Below the pieces are notes generated by a model, which saw nothing but the letters and a program-made list of their open reading frames with translations, did no database searches and was not told where the DNA came from. DNA of 64,000 bases from Fictibacillus enclensis (lineage in GTDB: Bacteria; Bacillota; Bacilli; Bacillales; Fictibacillaceae), in contig NZ_KQ758618.1 in NCBI RefSeq assembly GCF_001457035.1, positions 62,001-126,000 of the forward strand. The letters are read 5' to 3'. Every line of letters starts with the position of its first letter. Positions within the stretch are counted from its first letter, which is position 1. A program made the translations under genes and the position numbers. Of the stretch, positions 36,801 to 45,382 are shown one piece after another.

Positions 36801-38042
36801 GCCGGAGCTTATGGCGGCGTCATCCACGAGATGAGAGAGGCGCGGGATGTTCGAATGGGCATGTACGGCCACAGCAACCAGCCAGCACATCACATTACGT
36901 ATATGTACAATTATGCCGGACAGCCTTGGAAAACGCAGGAGAAGGTCCGTGAGGTGCTTGAGCGGCTGTACATCGGAAGCGAAATCGGTCAAGGATATGC
37001 CGGGGACGAAGACAATGGTGAAATGTCGGCCTGGCAAATCTTCAGTGCACTCGGTTTTTATCCTTTAAAGATGGGCAGCCCGGAATACGCGATTGGCGCA
37101 CCGCTATACAAGAAAGCAACCGTTCATCTGGAAAATGGCAAGAGAATAGTGATCAACGCGCCAAAGAACAGCAAGAAAAATAAATATATCCAGGGATTAA
37201 AAATCAACGGAAAAAGCTACAGCAAAACCTACCTGCTCCATTCTGACCTTGCAGATGGCGCACGTTTGGATTTTGATATGGGACCAAAGCCTTCTTCATG
37301 GGGAACCGGCAAAAAGGATGCTCCTGCTTCTATTACACCGTCTTCCACTGATGGATCAAGACTTGCTCCGCATCCAATGAGTGACTTGACCGACCATAGC
37401 GGCGGGAAGGCGAGCGATGGGGATGCTGGTACACTGGATGCTCTGTTCGATAATACGTCATCAACGAGAACAACGCTGAATGGTGAAAACCCAATCGTTC
37501 AATACAACTTTAATGAGGCAAAAAGGGTACAAATGTACACCTTGACGTCAGGAACGGATGGAAGTGACAGCGACCCGGCAAACTGGATGCTCAAAGGTTC
37601 CGCTGACGGCAAACACTGGACAATACTGGATCAGAGGACAAATGAGAAGTTTTCATGGCGGCTTCAGACGAAAGTTTACTCCATTAAGCATCCTGGTAAG
37701 TACAACTATTACAAACTGGAATTCGCGGAAAGCACAAGCACCAAATTAGCAGAGGTTGAACTGCTTGGAAGAGACCTTGCAGGTGATATTCATCAATTGG
37801 AAACCTCTTTACGAACGTTTGCGCAGGCCGGGGAACTAAAGAATCCTTTGAAAAATGACCTGATTAAGAATGTAAAGGTGGCTAAGGTTTTTGAAGAGAA
37901 AGGACAGTATACGAATGCTGCAGCGTATATGAAAAAAGCAATTAAACAAATCAACGCAGCAGCAGTGGGAAAAGAGATTACCAGAAAGGCAAAAAAATCA
38001 TTGGCAGCCGATGTACACGCTTTGCTGAATTCCCTACAATAA
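33849..38042 (+). CDS. Secreted GH92 alpha-mannosidase with two discoidin-type domains
   Basis: Large exported glycosidase of 1397 residues. Signal peptide: residues 1-33, ending at VHA. Domains: F5/8 type C (CBM32-like) about 85-225; GH92 N-terminal beta domain about 240-440 (FSRGNNFPAIAVPHGFNFWT, SLSHEPSPWMGDRQTFQVMP); GH92 catalytic (alpha/alpha)6 part to about 1150, with FWDTYRTAWP and GDEDNGEMSAWQIFSALGFYP, which carry the catalytic acid region; second F5/8 type C about 1180-1310; helical C-terminal tail. GH92 enzymes are Ca-dependent exo-alpha-mannosidases releasing mannose, mostly 1,2-linked, from N-glycans or yeast mannan. No LPXTG or SLH anchor is seen, so it is probably free. AAGGAGG is 7 bases before the ATG. 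Operator for CcpA upstream; strong terminator after. Confidence 0.9.
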   Translation: MIQLKRKAVAHALLSSAIAVGMLNAPGLARVHAEPETKAVKDFFTSFENDQQKPTWENTVETDPNGNKMSSGIDGNIQYDGIQGDITNKVEEVRVSAENPPNEIGEKLIDRDVNTKWLAFEPTGWLQFKLSGPETVVKYAVTSANDYEGRDPKAWELKGSNDGKNWTVLDTRSDEAFPKRFERKLYTFDNDTPYLYYRLNITKNSGDGLTQVAEIALSNGIDVPEPPAADMKSEASSGPLTSYTAKTKAGWTGTKAFTYSGTHLEKGRAYSYNKVFDVNIKVNSKTQLSYLIHPEFTDSDQNDYSSSYASVDLAFADGTYLHELGAVDQHGIPVTPEEQGKSKTLYVNQWNYKYSNIGAVAAGKTIKRILVAYDNPKGPGIFRGTVDDIKITGNPVQKSYNNLTDYVNILRGTQSNSTFSRGNNFPAIAVPHGFNFWTPATDAGSTSWLYSYNQSNNENNQPEIQAFSLSHEPSPWMGDRQTFQVMPSASEAEKPDADRKARALPFKHENETAKPHYYSVKFDNGIKAEIAPTDHAAMQRYTFKGDTSSLILDNVNNNGGISINKEKGEVTGYSDVKSGLSAGASRMYIYATFDQPITNSGKLTGEGRDNVTAYVRFDTKDQKAVTMKIATSLISIAQAKKNLEQEIQSDDTFQSIKEKAQQKWEKLLSKIEVEGASEDQHVTLYSNMYRLFLYPNSGFENTGTKDNPHYQYASPFSPPAGSSTPEATGAKIVDGKTYVNNGFWDTYRTAWPAYSLFTPNMAGEMIDGFVQQYRDGGWVSRWSSPGYANLMVGTSSDVAFADAYLKGVHNFDVKSFYQSAIKNASVVSPNAGTGRKGISQSIFDGYTNTSTGEGLSWSLDGYINDYGIANLAKALGKEAGENASDHAQYKADANYYMNRAQNYVHLFNPDTGFFMGRKANGEWRTSAQDFDARDWGGDYTETNAWNMAFHAPQDGQGLANLYGGKNGLADKLDEFFSTPETALHAGAYGGVIHEMREARDVRMGMYGHSNQPAHHITYMYNYAGQPWKTQEKVREVLERLYIGSEIGQGYAGDEDNGEMSAWQIFSALGFYPLKMGSPEYAIGAPLYKKATVHLENGKRIVINAPKNSKKNKYIQGLKINGKSYSKTYLLHSDLADGARLDFDMGPKPSSWGTGKKDAPASITPSSTDGSRLAPHPMSDLTDHSGGKASDGDAGTLDALFDNTSSTRTTLNGENPIVQYNFNEAKRVQMYTLTSGTDGSDSDPANWMLKGSADGKHWTILDQRTNEKFSWRLQTKVYSIKHPGKYNYYKLEFAESTSTKLAEVELLGRDLAGDIHQLETSLRTFAQAGELKNPLKNDLIKNVKVAKVFEEKGQYTNAAAYMKKAIKQINAAAVGKEITRKAKKSLAADVHALLNSLQ

Positions 38043-38044
38043 CG

Positions 38045-38076
38045 AAAAGCACCCGCCGGGCCGGCGGGTGCTTTTT
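38045..38076 (+). terminator. Strong terminator between GH92 gene and LCP gene
   Basis: AAAAGCACCCGCCGG pairs with CCGGCGGGTGCTTTT around a one-base centre (the terminal pairs open to form the loop), followed by T on the plus strand and by four T on the minus strand. It may serve both converging genes. Confidence 0.85.
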
Positions 38077-38082
38077 GTCTTA

Positions 38083-39156
38083 TTAATTGGAATCTTGTCC
38101 AAGCTCACTGCTGTCACCATTGCTGTTCGATGAAGCAGCTCCTTTTCCTTTGTAGTTCAGGATTTCCTTGATTCGTTCGCTGGCTTTCTGGACAGTGGCT
38201 GGATCTGGTTCAAAGAAATACTGACCATTGATGTATTCATCCTGTCCGCCAATTTTGATTTGTTCGAGTTTTTTATTCTGGATGCTGCTGTAGAAGTTTC
38301 TCATACCGAACAATTCTTTAAGCGAAATATTGGTTTGAACATTACTTCCGACGGACTGCAGCAGATTATCTGCGCGCGAAATGGATTTGATCGAGAGGGC
38401 CTTATGGGCAACAGCTTCCATTGCTTGCCGCTGGCGGTCCTGACGTCCAAAGTCACCGCGCTTATCTTGTTTACGCATTTGAACGTAGGTTAATGCTTCA
38501 TCACCATTCAGATGCATTTTTCCTTTATGGAAGTAAAGCTTCTTGCCTTTCAGATTTTTCTGATCAAAGTCAAACGGCACATTGACATCTATGCCGCCAA
38601 CAGAGTCCACCACTTCTTTGAATCCCTGGAAGTTGGTACGAACGTAGTAGTCAATCGGCACATCAAGGAAATTTTCAACAGCATCTATGGTTGCCTGTTC
38701 CTTATGGCCTTTCTTACCGTACGCATACGCGTGTGTAATTTTGCTTTTGCGGCCAATTACTGGCAGATATGTGCGGGAATCCCGCGGGATACTTGTGATG
38801 GCTACTTCTTTCGTATCCGGGTTAACGGTGAGCACCATCAATGCATCAGTGTGCCCCGGTGAACCCTTGTAACTCTCTACGCCCATTAAGAGGATATTAA
38901 CAGGGTCTTTACCCATAGCGACTTTATCCATGCGAAGATCGGATTTATTGCCATTAGCCAGGCCTTTGTAGCTTTCATCAGCTGTTGTTTTCACTTTATA
39001 GGCCAAATAACCGGCGTATGCCACGCCGCCAAGCATTAAGAATACCAAAAGAACGAGCATCAGGCGGAGTAGACGGCGGAATGGACGGCGCTTCCGTTTC
39101 CTGACTTTCCTTCTGACAAGCCGTGTCGGCTGCCTTTCTTCGTTATAATAACTCAT
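38083..39156 (-). CDS. LytR-CpsA-Psr (LCP) wall-polymer ligase, second copy
   Basis: Second LCP phosphotransferase, 357 residues. The N-terminus is strongly basic (RRKVRKRKRRPFRR), then one membrane helix near 30-50 and the external domain: VNILLMGVES, GHTDALMVLTVN, SIPRDSRTYLP, KITHAYAYGKKG, DYYVRTNFQG, GGIDVNVPF and YVQMRKQDKRGDFGRQDRQRQ. It likely attaches a wall polymer (teichoic acid or the locus polysaccharide) to peptidoglycan on the outer face. Its C-terminus is Ser/Asn-rich. GAGGAA is about 7 bases before the ATG. Confidence 0.9.
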   Translation of the reverse strand: MSYYNEERQPTRLVRRKVRKRKRRPFRRLLRLMLVLLVFLMLGGVAYAGYLAYKVKTTADESYKGLANGNKSDLRMDKVAMGKDPVNILLMGVESYKGSPGHTDALMVLTVNPDTKEVAITSIPRDSRTYLPVIGRKSKITHAYAYGKKGHKEQATIDAVENFLDVPIDYYVRTNFQGFKEVVDSVGGIDVNVPFDFDQKNLKGKKLYFHKGKMHLNGDEALTYVQMRKQDKRGDFGRQDRQRQAMEAVAHKALSIKSISRADNLLQSVGSNVQTNISLKELFGMRNFYSSIQNKKLEQIKIGGQDEYINGQYFFEPDPATVQKASERIKEILNYKGKGAASSNSNGDSSELGQDSN

Positions 39157-39260
39157 GTTTTATTCCTCACTTTAACGGGAAAATTCCCTGATTAGTCTGT
39201 CAACAATTTTGCCCTACAGTCCATAGTCTTCGACATAATCTGAGTTAATTGGGGATAGTT

Positions 39261-39896
39261 TTACAGAATTTTTTCTTCTAGATATTCCAGAGAGCCGTCT
39301 TCTATTGTAGCATTTGCATTTGTAAGGTTTATTACGTATTCTTTAAAGATTTGTATGTTTTCTGCGGCCACATACGTTACGATTTCGACTTGTTCCAGAT
39401 AGTTAATTTCTTTAATCAGGTAGGGGGAGGACCGCAATTCATTTTCGACTTTTCCGAGAAGAGTGTAATCAATTTTTATATGAACCATTTGCATCAGTTT
39501 GCGTTCAACGACACCGATGGCGTTCAGTCCTTCACTCACGCTTTTTCCGTATGCACGGATGAGCCCGCCTGCTCCCAGTTTAATTCCGCCAAAATAGCGG
39601 GTAACCACAACAACGACATCTTTTAATCGGCGTTTTTTTAGTACTTCGAGCATTGGAACACCAGCTGTTCCGCTCGGTTCTCCATCATCATTTGCCTTCT
39701 GAATTTGGTCGTGCTCCCCAATCAGATAGGCTGAACAGTTATGGTTGGCACTGTGATGCCTTTTTTTGATGGATTGGATAAACTCGTTGGCTTCTTCTTC
39801 TGTAGCTGCACGGGCGATATGGGCAATAAATCGGGAACGCTCAATCACAATCTCGTGTTCTCCGGTTTCTTTCACGGTAAGATAGTTGGATAACAT
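39261..39896 (-). CDS. yvyE: YigZ/IMPACT family protein YvyE
   Basis: A 211-residue protein of the UPF0029/IMPACT family: SRFIAHIARAATEEEANEFI, HHSANHNCSAYLIG and DDGEPSGTAGVPML, VVVVTRYFGGIKLGAGGLIRAYG are the conserved blocks; the C-terminal domain is ferredoxin-like. The biochemical role in bacteria is uncertain. It lies divergent to degS exactly as yvyE does in B. subtilis, which supports the symbol. AAGGAGC is 9 bases before the ATG. Confidence 0.92.
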   Translation of the reverse strand: MLSNYLTVKETGEHEIVIERSRFIAHIARAATEEEANEFIQSIKKRHHSANHNCSAYLIGEHDQIQKANDDGEPSGTAGVPMLEVLKKRRLKDVVVVVTRYFGGIKLGAGGLIRAYGKSVSEGLNAIGVVERKLMQMVHIKIDYTLLGKVENELRSSPYLIKEINYLEQVEIVTYVAAENIQIFKEYVINLTNANATIEDGSLEYLEEKIL

Positions 39897-40231
39897 AATT
39901 AGGGTGCTCCTTATTTATGAATTTAATAATCAGTTTCTATAATGAAATAAAATAGCCATTGGGCAAGTCATGAAAATTTAACGTGGAAATTCTCTTGAAA
40001 AGCTACAAATACAAGGGATTTAGTGCTATCCTTCATTATAAGGCGGGATAGTCTTTCCTACAAATTTCTTTGAATAATAGACATAAAATTCCTTTTTGAG
40101 CCGAAGATTATATGGAATAAATGTTTTTATTTGGATTTGTGGTAAGAAAGTCCCGAGTGTAAATTAGGTAAGATGGTTCTCGAACTAAAGTCTGTTCTTC
40201 TTTATCGTTTTAATTGGAGGATATTTACAAG
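39897..40231. other. yvyE-degS divergent intergenic region
   Basis: 335 bases between divergent genes, AT-rich. It must hold the promoters of both, but I find no -35/-10 pair I would defend. The only clear element is GGAGG (40216-40220), the degS ribosome binding site, with an 11-base spacing. Confidence 0.4.
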
Positions 40232-41392
40232 ATGGCAGCTAAAACACAAATTGACCCAAAGCTTTTAGATGGCATTCTTACGGAAACCATCAATACCGTT
40301 AAAGTAAGCCAGACCCAAGTTTTTGATATCAGCGAAGAATCCAGACAAGAATTTTTACGGCTGGCCAAAGAGCTGGATGATGTAAAAGAAAAAGCGCTTG
40401 AGGCTATCGACCGGTCGGATCTGCTGGAAGAGAAATCAAAAATCGCCAGATCAAAACTTGCGCAAGTCAGCAAGCATTTTGAAAAGTACAGCGAGGGCGA
40501 CATCCGTGAGGCTTATGAAAGTGCAAACGCCATTCAGATAGAAATGTCGATCGCCCGCCAGACTGAGAAACAATTACGTGAAAAAAGAGATGATCTAGAA
40601 AGACGCTTAAACGGACTGAAGGAAACCGTGTCGAAGGCGGAATCGCTTGTCGGCCAGATTTCGGTTGTTCTGAATTACTTAAGCGGGGATCTTTTAAAAA
40701 TTAATGAGCTTGTGGAAGATGCCAAACAGAAACAGGAGTTCGGTCTGCAGATCATTGAGGCACAAGAGGAAGAGCGCCGCCGCGTATCACGCGAGATTCA
40801 TGACGGCCCTGCCCAACTGATGGCCAATGTGCTGATCCGTTCTGAACTGGTGGAAAAGGTGTTCAAGGAAAAAGGTACACAAGCAGCAGTCAGTGAAATC
40901 AGAGACTTACGCGAGATGGTCCGTGCCTCTCTAAGGGAAGTAAGGAGAATCATTTACGATCTCCGTCCAATGGCGCTTGATGACTTAGGACTCATCCCAA
41001 CATTAAAAAAATACCTGCGCAACGTCCAGGAAAGTACGGGTATTGAAATCGAGCTTGTGTCAATGGGAAATGAACGAAGATTTCATACGAAGATGGAAAT
41101 TGCGTTATTTCGGTTAATTCAGGAAGCTGTCCAGAATTCATGCAAGCACGCTGATCCGAAAAACATTTCGGTAAAAATAGAATTCACAGACCGCAAAGTA
41201 TCTTTATTTATAAAAGATGACGGAAAAGGTTTTGATGCCCAAGGGCAGCAAAAAACCAATTCGTTTGGATTAATTGGCATGAGAGAACGCGTGGAACTCC
41301 TGGAGGGAACGCTCAGGATTCAATCACGCTTAAATTATGGAACCGGGGTTTATATTCAAATACCTATACGAGATCGGGAGGGTTCAGAATGA
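40232..41392 (+). CDS. degS: Sensor histidine kinase DegS
   Basis: Cytoplasmic sensor kinase of 386 residues that phosphorylates DegU, controlling exoenzymes, competence and motility. Layout: N-terminal sensor/coiled-coil region (SISTEESRQEF-like text, heptads through about 165), HisKA_3 dimerisation domain with the phospho-acceptor His in [17 protein letters not shown] near 189, and C-terminal ATPase ([38 protein letters not shown]). No membrane segment is present, as in B. subtilis DegS. An in-frame TTG at 40214 overlaps the ribosome binding site and is rejected. It overlaps degU by 4 bases (ATGA). Confidence 0.96.
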   Translation: MAAKTQIDPKLLDGILTETINTVKVSQTQVFDISEESRQEFLRLAKELDDVKEKALEAIDRSDLLEEKSKIARSKLAQVSKHFEKYSEGDIREAYESANAIQIEMSIARQTEKQLREKRDDLERRLNGLKETVSKAESLVGQISVVLNYLSGDLLKINELVEDAKQKQEFGLQIIEAQEEERRRVSREIHDGPAQLMANVLIRSELVEKVFKEKGTQAAVSEIRDLREMVRASLREVRRIIYDLRPMALDDLGLIPTLKKYLRNVQESTGIEIELVSMGNERRFHTKMEIALFRLIQEAVQNSCKHADPKNISVKIEFTDRKVSLFIKDDGKGFDAQGQQKTNSFGLIGMRERVELLEGTLRIQSRLNYGTGVYIQIPIRDREGSE

Positions 41393-42129
41393 GAAGTCTA
41401 GATGTTTATGAGTCCAGTGCAGAGGCACCGGAAAAAACAAGAATTGCTATTATTGATGATCATCGTTTGTTCAGAGAAGGTGTTAAACGCATCCTCGATA
41501 TGGAAGACGAATTTTCTGTTGTCGCAGAAGGCGATGATGGTTCCGAAGCTGAGGATATCGTAAGCGAACATCATCCGGATGTCGTGCTGATGGATATTAA
41601 CATGCCGAATATTAATGGTGTGGAAGCCACACGCCGTCTGGTTGAAAAAGCTCCCGAGACAAAAGTTATCATCCTTTCCATACATGACGATGAGACCTAT
41701 GTGTCCCATGCGGTTCAAACTGGTGCATCAGGTTATCTGTTAAAGGAAATGGATGCAGACTCTCTTATCGAAGCCGTTAAGGTTGTAGCTGAAGGAGGAG
41801 CGTACCTTCATCCGAAGATTACGTATAACCTGCTTAATGAGTTCCGCCGCCTGTCAACAACCACAAAGACCAATAATGCAAACCCTAACACGATAGGGCT
41901 GCAGGAAGTGGAATACAGAAAGCCGTTGCACATCCTGACCCGCCGTGAATGTGAGGTTCTGCAATTGCTTGCTGACGGAAAGAGCAACCGCGGCATTGGA
42001 GAAGACCTGTTTATTTCCGAAAAAACAGTGAAGAACCATGTGAGCAATATTCTTCAAAAGATGAATGTAAATGACCGTACCCAAGCTGTTGTTGAAGCGA
42101 TCAAAAGTGGCTGGGTGAAAGTAAAATAA
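41389..42129 (+). CDS. degU: Response regulator DegU
   Basis: NarL/LuxR-type response regulator of 246 residues. The receiver has [29 protein letters not shown] with phospho-Asp 69, [14 protein letters not shown] and [14 protein letters not shown]; the C-terminal DNA-binding domain has [23 protein letters not shown] and [16 protein letters not shown]. Compared with B. subtilis DegU, the N-terminus is about 13 residues longer ([15 protein letters not shown]). GGGAGGG is 6 bases before the ATG, supporting this start. It works with DegS, the overlapping upstream gene. Confidence 0.96.
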   Translation: MRSLDVYESSAEAPEKTRIAIIDDHRLFREGVKRILDMEDEFSVVAEGDDGSEAEDIVSEHHPDVVLMDINMPNINGVEATRRLVEKAPETKVIILSIHDDETYVSHAVQTGASGYLLKEMDADSLIEAVKVVAEGGAYLHPKITYNLLNEFRRLSTTTKTNNANPNTIGLQEVEYRKPLHILTRRECEVLQLLADGKSNRGIGEDLFISEKTVKNHVSNILQKMNVNDRTQAVVEAIKSGWVKVK

Positions 42130-42144
42130 AGGAAAAATATGATG

Positions 42145-42177
42145 AAAGCCGGGTACTTAAGTGAACCTGGCTTTTTT
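42145..42177 (+). terminator. Terminator of degSU
   Basis: AAAGCC-GGGT pairs with ACCT-GGCTTT (one wobble), followed by TTT. Confidence 0.65.
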
Positions 42178-42299
42178 AGCTGTTTTCATATTCTTTGTTG
42201 CTCTTGGAAGTTGTTGATTTCCGCTTCAGGATGCTCGCTTTCCGTGAAGCCCCGAGAAAGATGTTCCTTATTTAAGCATTTTCTAGAAAAGAGCTTTTA

Positions 42300-44093
42300 C
42301 TAGCTGATAAATGGCGTGTTGTCTGCTTTCATTGTCTCTTCAAGTCCGGGCAAGGAGATTTCTACGATTGTTCCTTCTCCCGGAATGCTTTTAAATCGCA
42401 CACTTCCATTATGGTTTTCAATGATTTTTTTACTGACGAATAAACCGAGGCCTTTTCCGCTCTTTTTGGTGGTGTAAAACGGTTGGCCCAGCTGCTGCAG
42501 CTCGCCAGAAGACATTCCAATTCCTTCGTCCTTAATATAGATGAGCACATTTCCTGTATTACCTGCCGTTGCCGTTACAGTAACGTTACCTCCCTCGGGC
42601 ATGGCTTCTATGGCATTTTTAAGCAGATTGACAAGCATTTTTTTGATTTGGTTCTTCTCGCCCCTGATCTCCCCACATTCAATGAGAAACTTGCTGTTTA
42701 TTATGACATTAGTAAGATTTGCCTGACTGGTCAAAAGGGTTGTCACCTGCTTGATGAGGGGAACCACATTAATGGAGGCAGTGATGGTCATGTGTGGCTT
42801 GGCCAGTACCATAAACTCGTTGGTGATGAGATTAATGGACTCAATCTCGTCCAGCATAATATTTAAATAGTTCTTCATTTCAGGAGAAGAAGGCGCGTTC
42901 ATCATGGTTTGGGTAAACCCTTTGAGTGTGGTCAGCGGATTGCGGATTTCATGGGCGACTCCTGCAGCCAGTTCTCCGACAACGGCTAATTTTTCTGATT
43001 CACGGATTCTTTGTTCGACCTGCCGTACGACCGTCAAATCTTTCATCGTTCCAACAATTCCCCGGATCTCGTTGTCCACATAATAAGGAATGTTGGTTAC
43101 TTCTGCATCAAACACATTTCCATTCTTTTGCCTGATGCGGGTTTCAACCTGCAGGGACTCTCCGCCAAGTGTACGCTGAAACAGCGACTCCATCCGGGGG
43201 GCATTTGTGTTCGCTAAAAGAAATGTATACGCTTTTCCGATCAATTCTTCAGACGTAAATCCTGTAAGTTCCTCAAGGGAACGGTTCACCACAGTCAATG
43301 TACGGTCTTTGTTAATAATGTAAACGCCGTCAGGATTAAGTTCAATTAAGGAATGATTCTGCTGTTTGCTTTCTTTCAGCAGGGCAGACTTAAGCTTAAG
43401 CTGCTGGTCGCTCCATTTTCCCATCATATAAAGCAAGGAAATAAAGAGAGTGGCTACTGCGACAATCGCAGTAGCGATCAAGGTCAGACTTCCAAGGGAT
43501 GGATCGTGGCTCATATGGTGAACATGCTGGGATTTCATGTACATGGCTTTTTCAGCTGTATAATGCAATCCTGCCATTGCAGCAGCCATCAGCACACTGC
43601 TGAAAAAATGGGATAAGAAGGAAGGGCGGCCCGTCTTAAAGTGGCGGTACATTGCCAGTCCTGAAAAGAGATACGCACATGCAGCGGCAAGAGAAAAGAC
43701 AGATAGATCGTAGCGAATGGCCGCAGTGGGGAAAATGGCCATCATGCCGAAATAATGAAGTCCGATCATGCTTGTCCCCATAATCACTGCAGAAATGAAC
43801 AGGTTCTTCTTTGCGAAATAAAAGGCCAGCCAAGCACCCCCGATCGCAAATATCATGCACAAAAGGAGATAAGACAGATCATGATGGACTTTCAGTGACA
43901 TATTGATCGACATCATCCCAACAAAATGCATGCCCCATATTCCGATCCCCATGGTGATGGATGCACTGAGAAGCCAAAGTCGGCGGGAGGAATTGGTTTT
44001 ACGGCTACTTCTTCGGGCAAAATCTAAAGCTACAAAGGAATAAATGACGGCTGTGATTACGGATAAGGCTGAGATGTATAGTTGATGCTCCAT
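42300..44093 (-). CDS. MHYT-PAS sensor histidine kinase
   Basis: Membrane sensor kinase of 597 residues. The N-terminal MHYT domain has about seven membrane helices and three repeats of the signature: GMHFVGMM, GLHYFGMM and GLHYTAEKAM, proposed in the family to bind metal and sense O2, CO or NO. Then a PAS domain (about 255-370: NPDGVYIINKDRTLTVVNRS), HisKA (VGELAAGVAHEIRNPLTTLK, His phospho-acceptor) and HATPase (NLLKNAIEAMPEGG, DEGIGMS, GKGLGLFVSKKIIENHNG), resembling sporulation kinases such as KinB/KinE-type. No response regulator is adjacent, so it may feed a phosphorelay. It is not expected in this position from the B. subtilis order. Confidence 0.9.
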   Translation of the reverse strand: MEHQLYISALSVITAVIYSFVALDFARRSSRKTNSSRRLWLLSASITMGIGIWGMHFVGMMSINMSLKVHHDLSYLLLCMIFAIGGAWLAFYFAKKNLFISAVIMGTSMIGLHYFGMMAIFPTAAIRYDLSVFSLAAACAYLFSGLAMYRHFKTGRPSFLSHFFSSVLMAAAMAGLHYTAEKAMYMKSQHVHHMSHDPSLGSLTLIATAIVAVATLFISLLYMMGKWSDQQLKLKSALLKESKQQNHSLIELNPDGVYIINKDRTLTVVNRSLEELTGFTSEELIGKAYTFLLANTNAPRMESLFQRTLGGESLQVETRIRQKNGNVFDAEVTNIPYYVDNEIRGIVGTMKDLTVVRQVEQRIRESEKLAVVGELAAGVAHEIRNPLTTLKGFTQTMMNAPSSPEMKNYLNIMLDEIESINLITNEFMVLAKPHMTITASINVVPLIKQVTTLLTSQANLTNVIINSKFLIECGEIRGEKNQIKKMLVNLLKNAIEAMPEGGNVTVTATAGNTGNVLIYIKDEGIGMSSGELQQLGQPFYTTKKSGKGLGLFVSKKIIENHNGSVRFKSIPGEGTIVEISLPGLEETMKADNTPFIS

Positions 44094-44285
44094 GGTAGGA
44101 AAGTCCCTCCTCCAAATGAATATATTTTACTATTTCTTACAGGTTCGATATTTTCCTTCCTTTTGTGACAAATTGCCACCTTTTTTTAATTTTCCGTTTA
44201 AGTTGGATGGCAGCATGATCAGTTTCTTAAACAGCGTATGCGGGTAAACTCTATGAAAAAATTAATAAAATGGGAGAGTGCATAA

Positions 44286-45257
44286 ATGGGAGAAAAATAT
44301 TATATCGGTGTGGACATTGGGGGAACAAATGTGGAAAGTGCCCTTTTTACACCGGATGGCATGATTCTTGCGGGCCGTGAATTTCACACACAGGAATTTG
44401 TGGAGTCGGGTGTCCTCGAGGAACTGGCCAAACAGACGAAAGAGATGGCAGAGGAAAAAAATATCCCATGGGAATCCATAGTGGCTGCAGGTATTGGAGC
44501 GCCGGGTGTAATCGATCCTGCTAAAGGAATCGTATTTAACGCACCCAATCTGAAATGGAAGGATTATAAATTGAAACAGGAAGCTGAGGCTTTATTCGGT
44601 GTTCCGGTTTATGTAGATAATGATGTGAATACAGGATTATTGGGAGAAGTCTATTACGGAGCTGCAAAAGGTAAGGAAAACGTTCTGCTGTTCATGATCG
44701 GAACAAGCATCGGGGCTGGCATGCTGGTGAACGGAGAAATTTACAGAGGTGCTCACTGGGCATCAGGTGAAGTAGGACATATGATCAGTGATCCCGAGGC
44801 AGCCTCTGGCGGATTTACCCCTATTAGAGAAGGCTATGGATTTTTGAGCAGCAAGATGGGAGGCGTCGCTATAGCCCATCATTACCGGGAAGCCAAACGG
44901 CTCAAGGGCGGTTCTTCGGAAGAACAGCTTAAAACTATTAGTACAACAGACGTTTTCAGGCTGGCGGATGAAGGGGATAAACTCGCCAAAGGCATCATCC
45001 GTGAGGGGATCGTTCATATGGGGATGGCCATTGTCAACGCAGCCGCTCTTCTCAATCCGCAAATCATCGTTCTGGGCGGAGGCGTCGCGTTATCGGGTAA
45101 GTCGTTTATCGGAAAGATCAGAAGCATGCTGGAAGAGTTTGTTCCATGTCCGACGGAGCTGGTGCTCGCAGGTTTGGAGGATCAGTCGGCGATTTACGGT
45201 GCACTGGCGCTTTGCCAGCTGATGCATAAGGAAGAAGTGAAAGCAGGAAAGGGTTAA
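44286..45257 (+). CDS. ROK family sugar kinase-like protein without zinc cysteines
   Basis: ROK-family protein of 323 residues, probably a glucokinase or related sugar kinase. It contains the ATP phosphate loop YYIGVDIGGTNVESALF, AGIGAPGVIDPAKG, VYVDNDVNTGLLGE (catalytic Asp in DND), GTSIGAGMLVNGEIYRGAHW, ASGEVGHMI (the ExGH sugar/metal motif) and IIVLGGGVA. The CxCGxxGCxE zinc motif that normally follows ExGH is absent; the stretch reads DPEAASGGFTPIREGYG. There is no N-terminal helix-turn-helix, so it is not an NagC/XylR repressor. Zinc loss makes specificity uncertain. Confidence 0.85.
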   Translation: MGEKYYIGVDIGGTNVESALFTPDGMILAGREFHTQEFVESGVLEELAKQTKEMAEEKNIPWESIVAAGIGAPGVIDPAKGIVFNAPNLKWKDYKLKQEAEALFGVPVYVDNDVNTGLLGEVYYGAAKGKENVLLFMIGTSIGAGMLVNGEIYRGAHWASGEVGHMISDPEAASGGFTPIREGYGFLSSKMGGVAIAHHYREAKRLKGGSSEEQLKTISTTDVFRLADEGDKLAKGIIREGIVHMGMAIVNAAALLNPQIIVLGGGVALSGKSFIGKIRSMLEEFVPCPTELVLAGLEDQSAIYGALALCQLMHKEEVKAGKG

Positions 45258-45382
45258 CGAGTCAGAGAAATTAAATAAAAACAAAGAAATGCGCCGTTTT
45301 GATGAAACCGGCGCCTGTTTCGTGTAAACTACTATCGTAGAAGAGAGGATGAAAAAAATCTCTGACAGGAAAGGAAATTACA

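Noticed and set aside
36420-37037. A 205-codon minus-strand frame, and others like it within the GH92 gene
   Set aside because: Shadow of strongly coding DNA with GH92 motifs on the plus strand.
40214-40231. TTG start for degS
   Set aside because: The TTG is part of the ribosome binding site TTGGAGG; ATG 40232 fits DegS.
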